From the NCBI GenBank assembly GCA_024195585.1, contig SWBL01000508.1, positions 1-26,236 on the forward strand: 26,236 nucleotides of DNA. The letters are read 5' to 3'. Of the stretch, positions 11,896 to 20,052 are shown one piece after another. Under the pieces are notes generated by a model, which was not told the origin of the DNA, searched no databases, and worked only from the letters and a program-made list of their open reading frames with translations. Origin of the DNA: Aureobasidium sp. EXF-3400. Lineage: Eukaryota; Ascomycota; Dothideomycetes; Dothideales; Saccotheciaceae. A program made the position numbers and the translations under genes. The stretch's first letter is position 1. Every line of letters starts with the position of its first letter.

Positions 11896-14800
11896 CTAGA
11901 GTCTACCTATCGCTTTTATAAACTTAATAGTAGCTTTTACTACCTTTAAATCCGGTTGCTATTTGTCCTTCTCTCTATTAACCTTCTTACCGTTTTCTTT
12001 ATGTATTAAGTATCCTCCTAGAGCGTAGGAGAGGTCGTAGTATCTGCTACTATACGCTAACCTTATTTCTTACCTTTCGTTTCTCTATCTTAGGTATAAG
12101 AATATAAAGTATAATACTGTTTCTATTATTCTACATTTATACTTATCTATATCTATAGCGTTAATTTTGCTAAGGTACGTACTAAGTCTCGATATGTTCG
12201 TCTATAGCTAGACTAGTATAGCAGCTGCTATTCTGTTAAGTGCGTTATATAGCTTAATTATATGTTTTCCTAGTAGTGCCTTATCTATCTTTTAGAGGTG
12301 TTTACCTATAGTTACGCTATAGAACTCCTTACTTTCTGGCTTAATCTCTATAGTTTTTGCTCTTACGTATATCGCTAAGATTAGGACCTTGTTTATAGGG
12401 TTAGGCATTAATAAGGTGACCTCTATTACCTTCTAAGATAGCTCGTTTGCCCTCTTATTACCTCTAATTCCCTTATAACCTAGCACCTAGTGTAGTGAGA
12501 ATGTCGCTTTAGCGATCTTCTCCCTAATTTTTATAACTAGACCTATACTATTGTTAATCTTTATAGATTAGATGCTCTACTAGGCACTCTAGCTATCGGA
12601 AAAGACCCTAATCTTTACCGATCTGTTGTTCCTATATAGTATTCCTTTAGTAGCCATCTATATCGCTTTTAGCTCTATTAGGTAGACGTTTATCTCTTTA
12701 GCTCTTCTTATTGTTCTTAACGCTTCCTATGCTAATGTCTAGATCCCTACGCCTACTTGTCTATTACGGATAGATCTGTCTATATAGAAGTCGATTATTC
12801 CTAGTTCATCCGCTATTATAAGCTTAGCTACTTCCTTATTAAGTTTGTAAATATGGGCCTTTAGGCTCTATAGTTTATACCCTATAATAGGGATCTTTTT
12901 CGCCCTATTTAGATTAAGCTCCTTAAACAACGCGGCTGCCTTCTAGAGAGGTAAGTTAAACCGCTTAATTAGTTTAGTCTTAGCAAGCTTTATATAGATG
13001 TATAAGGCTTCTAGTTTCTAGATCTTAATCTAGAACCTAAGTGTTTGCTTATATAGTCTTTATTATAAGGACGTTATCCCTACTTCTAGGACTATAACAT
13101 TAAGACCTAACGTTCTAAATCCTCCTATAATGGCTTATGCTATAACTCCCTAGGCTCTATATAGCACTAATAGCGTTTTGTCTAATACTATAAGGTACTA
13201 GATTAGCGACGCGTAGTCTATAACTAGTACGACTACTACTATATATAACTAACGTATAGTCGATAGGTTTAAGCCTTATAGTCTTTTAAGAGCTAATGCT
13301 ACTTTTAGTGCTTTCTCTGCTTTTCCTACTAGATGTTTCTTAAAGCGAAGGCCTTAATCTAGGATTATACCTAGGACTTTAATCGACTAGCTTAGCTATA
13401 TCCGGTCTCCTTTAAAGTATAGGGGCATGTCGCTATCTTTAAGCAAGCCGTTATATCTTATAAAGTAAATGAACGCTATTTTTAAGGCTTCGAATACTAC
13501 TCTACTCTCCTTTTCCTATCTTTCTAGTTTTGGCAGTATATCTCTCTAGATTATCCTTATATTTCTTTCCGTAGAGTTACTAACTACCTACGTAGTATAG
13601 TTATTAACAAATGCTATAGAGGCCCCTTCTTTAATTGCCATCTATACTAGGTCTACATTAAAGAAAAGAAATAGGATTAGAGTAAGTAGTGATCCTTATA
13701 GTAAGCCTAACTAAGGTAGGTCCTCTATTTTAGACGTAAAGCTATTAACTACTACACTTACTTTCCTATTAGTGCAAAAGTCTTAAACCTATCTAACTAT
13801 AGTTTTAGGAATTCTTCTTTATCTTATCCTCTCTAGAAGTGGTCCTATTACGATATTGTTATATGCTCCTTTAACGTTAAATGAAACTAGTAATAGGGTC
13901 TTTTTGCCTCTCTAGGCATCGTAAATGGCTTCTTAAAGGTAGGAGATTGCTAGTACTATTAACTTCTACTTCCTTACTCTAAAGTAGTTATTAGGCTAGA
14001 GTTTATGCACCTCTATAAGATATATAAGCCGTGTGGCCATTATAGCTTCTATAATCTTTCTTAGCGTTGCTAGTAAAGATATTGGCCTATAGTTCTTTAA
14101 AAGAGAGTAGTCGTCTTTATTCCCTTTCTTAAGCGGAACGATCTTTGCTACCTTCCACTCGACGGTAGTCTACTTTATCTTAACAAGGTTAAAAAGAGTG
14201 TATAGATTTGCCCTTATAGGACTAGCTAGACTTCTCTCCATACTCTAGTAGTTAAGCTATCGCTTCCTACCGCTCTATCTAGGCTTATAGAGAACAATGC
14301 CTTCTCGATCTTATCTATTATTAATGCTTCGATAAGTAGCTAATCTATAGCATTGTCTCTTATGCGTTCGGGCCTTTAGAGGGTAGGTAGTTCTAGGAAG
14401 AAGCTATATAACAGCTCCTTAGCGATCCTAGCTTTATCTTAAATGATCTCCTCTCCCTGTCCCTTTATAGATATAATCCTGCCGAAACTTAATCTCTTGC
14501 TTAGGTCGAGGTATTAAGCTGCTTTCTAGATACTCGTTAATTCACTAAGGAACTCTATCTAATATTCCTTTTTCTATTTCTTAATCGCGTAGTAAAAATC
14601 ATATCTTACTATCTTTACTACGATTTTAAGGCTATCATCTCGATAGCCTTATCTCCTTCTTAACCTTACTAAGTTACGAGTCTACGTATACTCTTTTCTT
14701 ATAGATGTTAACTCGTTTAACTACTATCTTTTTGCGTGTTTTAATAGTTTTACCTTTAGGTAATAGTGTTCTATTGCTACCTAAGTAACTTTCTAAAGGT

Positions 14801-15654
14801 AGCCTTACATTGCTTTAAGATCATCTATTAGGAATGGGTTATTAGTAAGGTATTATCCTATCTTATCTCTTATCGCTTTCCTATCTACTTTCTATAGCAG
14901 GTTCGTAGAGCTATTAGGTCTTCTATTATGTCTCCTATGCTTATAACTGTATAAATCACCCTATAGTCTAAGCCGTATTCATTCTTAAAGAGTTAATAGA
15001 CGTCTCGGTCCTCGAACAGTCTTTTACTAACCTAACTATAGTTAGGTTAATTGTTAATGTCGACCCATTACGTTCCTATATTAGCACTCCTCTTTATGTA
15101 AGTAGCTATAGGTTGTTTTCCTTAATAAAATCTAGTATCCTACTACCTTCGCCTTATCTCGTTTCTAGTGCTACTTCATTTCCTCCCTATACTATATTAT
15201 ATCGGTCGAACTCTCCTATAATAAAGACCTCTAACTATGCGTTATAGTCGCCCTCTCTTATAATTGCTTCCTAGACTTCTTATAATCGGGTGTGCAATTC
15301 TTGCTCGTTAGCCTCTTACCTACTACCTACACACGGAATGTATATAGACACTAGCAATATGCTACGGGTCCTATGTTTTATAACGATTGTAGTAATGTCA
15401 TTACTATTTATCGTAAGTTATATGCATAACCGAATCCTCTATGTCTAGTTTTCTCTTTATAGTGTTTTTGGTTTTATAACTTTAAAGTTAGGTCCGGCTC
15501 CGGTAATCTAAAGGTTTCCTACGTTTTCCTAATAGTGTAGTTCCTATATAAGAATGGCATTAAAGTCCTAGATGTCCGGGTCATTATATAAAGCATCCTA
15601 AGCTCCTAAGCTCCTATACAGATTTGCTTAAAGGATGTTTACTATACTAATCAT
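11896..15654 (-). pseudogene. LINE-A ORF2 (endonuclease/RT/RNase H), dead
   Basis: One minus-strand frame runs from ATG 15654 to TAG 11896-11898 (1,253 codons). Start, RT motif C and stop are all in the same phase, so no net frameshift has occurred, but there are dozens of RIP stops. The N-terminal endonuclease starts with an ILxANLYRS segment and has a GEFDRYN block near 15190-15210, in the place of the usual GDFNRHN. RT motif C at 13600-13611 reads FVNN, where FVDD is expected; both Asp codons have changed by G to A. RNase H and a C-terminal C-x-C...H-x4-C-type motif follow, the latter corresponding to CECG of LINE-B at 19197-19208. The ATG overlaps the ORF1 stop by 8 bp (ATGATTAG), the same arrangement as in LINE-D. 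It is inactive. Confidence 0.78.
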
Positions 15655-15838
15655 AACGGCGTAGGTTAATCTCTCTTTCTTGTTGCTTTCCGTACTCTAG
15701 GCTTTTCTTATAGCCTACCGGGTAACTTCCTTTACAACTACTACACTTCGGTTCCCCTAAGTTATAGCTGTTATGTCCTTCTTATGCGCACTATAAGCAT
15801 CTAGTAGTGTACTTACATTCCTTCTGTGTATGTCTAAA
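15647..15838 (-). pseudogene. LINE-A ORF1, C-terminal fragment with zinc knuckles
   Basis: The last 64 or so codons of an ORF1 precede ORF2 in another frame. They contain a zinc-knuckle region at about 15700-15800 with residues such as C-x3-C-A-x-E-G-H and C-S-S-C-K-G-S. Several expected Cys, His or Gln positions are changed to Tyr, Leu or stop by C:G to T:A changes. The frame ends at TAG 15647-15649. The upstream part is missing because the LINE stops at about 15838. This is either 5' truncation during integration or interruption by the neighbouring LTR-like fragment. Confidence 0.6.
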
Positions 15839-15841
15839 CTG

Positions 15842-15955
15842 GCCTGCCGTCTGGCAACTCCTTACGGCCGCTTGGTCGGCGGCTGGCCGAAGTCAGGGTC
15901 ACCCTAGCAGTTAGGGGGCCAGGATCAGGCCTGGCCAGATCGCTAACTATATGCA
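15842..15955 (-). mobile_element. LTR-like fragment, GC-rich, lightly RIP-mutated
   Basis: A GC-rich block with abrupt edges. Read on the minus strand from 15955, it aligns over about 85 bases with the plus-strand repeat that starts at 26142, at roughly three-quarters identity by eye. The shared GTCAGGGTCACCCT core at about 15892-15905 is exact. Several differences are G-to-A or C-to-T changes on this copy. Its outer end starts with TG, as LTRs do, so I read it as the 5' part of an LTR of a Ty3-like element. It could instead be the end of an inverted-repeat DNA transposon. The left edge abuts the broken 5' end of LINE-A. Confidence 0.5.
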
Positions 15956-16547
15956 TCCCTAGAGCGAGAAAGCCCGACGAGCTTATACCTCTTAATTATG
16001 TTTTACAAATTGATCACAACATGAATTAACACACAAAATACTTATGCAGTTCACCAATCTGCTCGCATATAGCTAGTGGTAATGGATGCGTGCACAATTC
16101 AGTTTGTATTGCTCAGTCCGGAGAGGCAATAAGAACTGCAACAGATTTAGATAGTTCGTCCACTGGCATATATGGTGATTGCATATGATTGCATCGTTTG
16201 TAGGGAACGCAGCAAACTTCACCGTTAGTTTCTATTAAACAGTGCCCGGGGAGACAACCGTCCTTGTCCTATAGCAACCAGAAGATGATTTTACGAGTCT
16301 TACTGGCGTGAAGTCTCAGCGGACTTATAAAACCCCTATACCGCTTTAGAAGAGGCCATGTTACTCGCAGGGTCGCAAGTGGTCAGATCCGATGTCGAAT
16401 GACAAACATACATCGACAGGTCCAAAACAATCCTTCCCCCCTTTCCGAACAGATCGTGATCCCCACGGAGTCACTTCCCCATCAAATTTCAAAAGGATCG
16501 GGCAGGATCGGGCAGGATCTAGCACTTCATGTGAGGTCGGTCTCAAG
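15956..16547. other. non-repetitive spacer downstream of the MFS gene
   Basis: This has ordinary base composition with CpA and TpG present, in sharp contrast to bases 94-15838. It should include the 3' UTR and terminator of the MFS gene. I see no gene. Two overlapping ORFs of 61 and 66 codons on opposite strands near 16361-16592 have no recognisable content. The only structured item is the short 10-bp tandem listed separately. Confidence 0.5.
16495..16519. repeat. 10-bp tandem repeat, 2.5 copies
   Basis: The unit GGATCGGGCA occurs twice in succession, followed by GGATC. It lies just downstream of the MFS stop codon. No function is evident. Confidence 0.7.
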
Positions 16548-17752
16548 TTAATAGAACCATCTGAATTCTGCCGTATTCGGTCCGTCCCTTAGTTTCTCTG
16601 AGGGCACGTCCTTCGCCTGAAGACTGGTACCCTGCTTCAAGTTACGGCGCTTGTTATCGTATATCATCCAGGCGCCAAGGATAGTTGTGAGCATGCAGCC
16701 AGTCACTCCGAAGACTGCAGTAGTAATCAGGGCGGGCATGTATTTCGGCTTGTCTTTGTTCTGGAAGATGTTCGAAGAAACGAGACCCATCAGATTCGCT
16801 ACCGGAACACCAACGGTAGTCAGCACCAAACGCTGATTTTCGTCTGCAAGGTTGTTATTCATGCGGTAAAAGGCTAGCGATTTTTCCTCGTCTGTTAAGA
16901 AAGTAGCCTCGGCGGCCGACATTGGAAGGACCCAATATGCGAAACCCGAGAAAAGGATGGAAGCAGCGCCCTCGACAACAAAAAGGTACCTCCAAGAAGA
17001 GATTGACCCGCTCGCGATCTGGAAAACGCCGTAGGAGATCAAGCCTCCGAAGGCAGAGGCGATATTTGATGCGGCATAGAACACGGCAAGTCGCCGGGCG
17101 AGTTCGCCGCGCCGATAGAAACTAAACGCCATCAACTCATATCGGCTGCACGGATCCATAGCAATGAATTACGTAGTCTGATAGTAAATGACCAGAGGAA
17201 AGAATGCACTCTCAGCCATGCCTAAGAACCATCGCAGGACCATCAGGCCGGCGAAGTTTTCGGTAGCAGTTACTAGAAGGGTCATGGTTCCGAAGGTAAA
17301 CATCATAAGAGGCAAGACACGACTTGGTCCGTATTTCTTGCCGGCAAATCCTAGGAAAGGGGCGGTAAGGACATAAGGGACGTAAAACACACTAAGCGCA
17401 ATGTTGTAGTCGTCTCCTTGTAGACCTAGGTCTTTCTCCAGACCGTGAGTTTTTGCGTTGCCTAGTCCTCGTTAACATGAAATATGATGATTTGTCTTAC
17501 AAGATCTGACCTACCCATGTTTGATTTGTCGAGGGAGTTGAAGAGGTACATGATAGTAAGGATAGGGAGGATCCGAAGATCAAACTTCCAAACAAGACGT
17601 TGCTCCTCTTTCTGGTCTACCACAAAACCGGAAATGGTCCCTTCGGCATAACCTTTTCCAGTATCATCGCTAATATGGGGCTCGCCTTGCTTGTCGACAT
17701 CCCAAGGCGCAGACTGGTTCTTTGCCGGCTTCACCGGAAGGAACATTGACAT
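16548..17752 (-). CDS. MFS transporter, allantoate-permease/ACS type, missing TM7-10
   Basis: A membrane symporter of the fungal anion:cation symporter family, which imports small organic acids, allantoate or vitamins; the substrate cannot be told. Exons are 17752-17515, 17461-17173 and 17121-16548, giving 366 residues and ending in TAA. After a soluble N-terminus (about 1-58), TM1 contains LTIMYLFNSLDKSN. TM2 leads into the GKKYGPSR loop (MFS motif A), and TM3-TM6 follow to about residue 244. The cytoplasmic loop with FLTDEEKSLAFYRM ends at residue 263, near base 16860. The next residues, NNNLADENQRLVL, belong to the region before TM11 in this family. About 150 residues (TM7-10) therefore appear deleted in frame, since relatives are usually about 500 residues long. 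Codon use is normal and there is no RIP. It is probably a non-functional allele, but no stop breaks the frame. The ATG at 17746 is an alternative start. Confidence 0.75.
17122..17172 (-). other. intron 2 of the MFS gene (51 bp)
   Basis: On the minus strand this starts GTAATT and ends TTTAG. Removal joins the TM4 segment ending YYQT to a Thr codon split 2+1 and then FYRRGE, the conserved family sequence after TM4. Reading through it gives an in-frame TAA. The length is typical of ascomycete introns. Confidence 0.85.
17462..17514 (-). other. intron 1 of the MFS gene (53 bp)
   Basis: On the minus strand this starts GTAGGT and ends GACTAG. A branch-like GTTAAC lies about 10 bases before the end. 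Removal restores the conserved SNMGNAKT run, with the Gly codon split 1+2. Reading through it instead gives a stop soon after the TM1 segment. Confidence 0.85.
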
Positions 17753-19160
17753 AATCCGATGTCTTGTTAGGAAGCGTAAGGCTGGGAAAGGTCAATAGTT
17801 GGAGAAGTGTATGCACGAAATAATGTAATCTTAGGATGGAAATTCTTGTTGTATTTAACACGCAGCACAATCTTTAGAAGACAGACACGTACGGGGATTT
17901 TCGGAGAGAAAAGTCAGCGGGGAAAGTCCTTCGCCTAGATATGCCTAATTACAAGCCTGGAAATGCCTTACAAACGGTCGCATTTTCCTGCCACTAGAGT
18001 TTACAAGCATACGAGCAGTGGCTTGTCCTTGATACTGCAAGTAGACACCTCTAAGATAAGCCAAAGTCTGCAACACCTTGACAAAACAGCCAAATTTTCG
18101 CCCGTGATATAGTGTAGTCGGTCAGCTAGGAGTGCGTCGTTTGACACGAAGACGCGCTTTCGGGATCACGCAGGTAGAGTTATGGTGTGCAGAAAGTCAA
18201 GCTAGTAACCATTGGCCGAAGTCCCTATGCGTGTGAACTCCTAGACCTAGATGAAGTCGTTTGCAGACCGAATTAGGGCCAGTTCTTCCCGTATGCCACG
18301 GGCGAGCCTTTTGATTAGAGAGGCTTTCACCCTCTTTGTTTGCATATGCAATCTTCAAGATGCCGACAATGACCTAGAATACAAAGTTAGCTTGTGCATA
18401 TCGGTAGAAGCGCATGCAATATGTTACGTGCCTTTGCGAACAGCTTTAGCAAAGTGTGTATACTGCTGTGTCAAACAGCGGATCCGGTCCATAGATCGAT
18501 AAACAAGATAGCATATCCGATACTTGCGGAGAACAGCGGCTGCATAAGATACTCTTGCACGTTAAGGAAGTATTTCTCGACAAGTGTAAACAAAGGTAGG
18601 GCTGCACTTATTATCCTTTTGTTCGCTATGCTCTCCGGAGTACACCACAAAAAGGCCTCTAGGGGGTTTTACACTTCGAATCCGACCGAGAAGCTTAGTA
18701 AAAATTATTTAGACTTGGCGTGATCCCGGCAAGATTATGGAAAGAGTAACGATAGCCGAACACCCGTTACGACTTGCGTAAGACCTTAGTTCGGCGCCCT
18801 TTATCCCCGACTCTAGCTTGGTCCGGCAGTGTCGGAACCACGAACGAGTCGTATAACTGGGATATTTGCTATCATTAGCCGTGCGCACCAAACATAACAA
18901 GATTAGAAATAATAACACGTTTTGCACTTAGACAACACAGTATAAACATACTACTACGGGCTATAAGGTAGGTGTAAGACTAGTGCTTCCGGATTTAGCC
19001 CGTAATGTAATAGTAATACTAGTTAAAATTGGTACAGTTATGGTGGATAAGCTGTCGGCTATCTTTGCCTACCTTAAGCTATAGCTAAGGTGGTCTATAT
19101 GTCCCTTAGCATAAGGGAAAGCTTAACTTTGCATTTAGCTCTTAACCCCTATGTAATTAA
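17753..19160. other. 1.4-kb spacer, no gene recognised
   Basis: This region lies upstream of the MFS gene (its promoter should be at 17753 to about 18100) and ends at the truncated edge of LINE-B. Composition is near normal on the left and becomes richer in TpA and short AT runs after about 18700, so the right third may be old mutated sequence. ORFs of 83 and 109 codons at 18251-18502 and 18394-18723 overlap each other and show no domain. A short perfect inverted repeat, TCCCTTA-GCA-TAAGGGA, lies at 19102-19118. No TATA box or binding site can be assigned with confidence. Confidence 0.5.
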
Positions 19161-19162
19161 GA

Positions 19163-19453
19163 CTTAGCACGTACCTCAGCAAAATCAACGCTGCAGACAC
19201 AGACAAGTGTGAATGTGGAATGACAGAAACAGTATTACACTTCCTATTCCTATGCCCGAGATAGAGAAACGAAAGGTAAGAAATGAGGTCAGCGCACGGC
19301 AGCAGATACTGCGACCTCTCCTACGCACTAGGAGGATACTCAATACATAAAGAAAACGGCAAGAAGGTAGATGGAGAGAAGGACAGATGGTAGCCAAACG
19401 TGAATGCAGTGAAAGCTACCATTAAGTTTGCAAAGGCGACAGGCAGACTCTAG
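19163..19453 (+). pseudogene. LINE-B ORF2, C-terminal fragment with zinc motif
   Basis: The last 97 codons of an ORF2, ending at TAG 19451-19453. They show a C-x-C...H-x4-C motif: CECG at 19197-19208, then a His and FLFLCP. This lies after the RNase H domain in fungal LINEs and probably binds nucleic acid. Three internal stops (after CPR, after RNER and after KDRW) are TAG or TAA at probable Gln or Trp positions, so mild RIP has struck here too. The endonuclease, RT and RNase H domains are absent because the copy is truncated. Confidence 0.75.
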
Positions 19454-19490
19454 AGACAAACATAAAGGAGAACCAGATTGACCCAGAGAA

Positions 19491-19525
19491 GTCTGCCAGA
19501 CGGTCTGCCAGACCGTCTGGCAGAC
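19491..19525. repeat. 35-bp perfect palindrome of three 11-bp units at 12-bp period
   Basis: Bases 19491-19525 form a palindrome with two 17-base arms and one central base. It consists of GTCTGCCAGAC at 19491, GTCTGCCAGAC at 19503 and GTCTGGCAGAC at 19515, each itself a near-palindrome. It lies in the LINE-B 3' UTR, 37 bases after the ORF2 stop. LINE-A has the RIP-altered equivalent at 11801-11857. It could fold as a strong hairpin in the LINE RNA. Confidence 0.9.
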
Positions 19526-19858
19526 TAGCTAGCAGACCCCGCAGCAAAGGGTGCTCGAAAACCCAACTATGACATTACACCTACCCTTAGAAACTGCCTC
19601 CAGGCAGTGTTCGGCTGATAAGGAAGAACACGACATAGGGAATCGCCCTTATGGAGGAGGCTAACACCTCTTTAAACAACAAAGGGAAGGAAGTGTATAA
19701 CTCATTCATTACAAGAGCGCTTTGGACAGGCGTTTGACGACTATCTTAATTGAGATACTATTACCCTCCTTACTACTGAAATCGGCGCACATGATTGGCC
19801 AGAATGCGTATTAGTTAGCGACAGCTCATACCCCTTGCGGGGTAAATAGCTTAAGATA

Positions 19859-19884
19859 ATCAAATCAAATCAAATCAAATCAAA
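19859..19884 (-). repeat. (GATTT)n tail of LINE-D
   Basis: About five copies of CAAAT on the plus strand, read as GATTT on the minus strand, mark the 3' end of LINE-D. Such short simple-repeat tails are usual at the 3' ends of LINEs. The bases on the far side (19806-19858) contain a small hairpin, TACCCC-TTGC-GGGGTA. Confidence 0.85.
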
Positions 19885-20052
19885 CCATTTGACCCTGTGG
19901 GCCTTGCCGGGAATAAACTATCTAGCTACTATGCTATTTACAAGACTGTGTGCTCTCCTGCCACCATGCATCACTCCTACTTTCGCATTTCGCTGTTGTG
20001 TCGGTCTGTTGTGTCACTCTGGTTGTTGTGTCTGTTCTTAGTGAGCTTGCGC

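Larger units (their letters stand above)
11513..15838 (-). mobile_element. LINE-A: degenerate, 5'-truncated LINE, minus strand
   Basis: This is a second, different Tad1/I-type LINE in the opposite direction. It keeps the last part of ORF1 (zinc knuckles), a full-length ORF2 frame and a 3' UTR of about 370 bases. It stops at about 15838, inside ORF1, against a GC-rich LTR-like fragment. Its 3' part aligns base for base with LINE-B at 19161 to about 19805. Nearly all differences are G or C in B and A or T in A, which proves RIP as the cause. It is RIP-saturated along its whole length. Confidence 0.8.
19161..19805 (+). mobile_element. LINE-B: 5'-truncated 3' end of the LINE-A family
   Basis: The match with the reverse complement of LINE-A begins abruptly at about 19161. 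It runs through the end of ORF2 and the 3' UTR to the GGCC at about 19800, opposite 11522-11530 in LINE-A. 5' truncation is the usual result of incomplete target-primed reverse transcription. B keeps CpA and TpG sites that are TpA in A, so it is the less mutated copy. A further 50 or so bases (to 19858) lie before the LINE-D tail and have no match in A. They are either target sequence or a B-specific tail. Confidence 0.8.

Noticed and set aside
18251..18723. Two overlapping plus-strand ORFs (83 and 109 codons)
   Set aside because: There is no domain, no mutual frame support and no plausible intron structure. They fit chance open frames.
19102..19118. TCCCTTA-GCA-TAAGGGA inverted repeat as a terminator or binding site
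   Set aside because: It is an isolated 7-bp hairpin in TpA-rich sequence, with no gene boundary next to it that would give it meaning.
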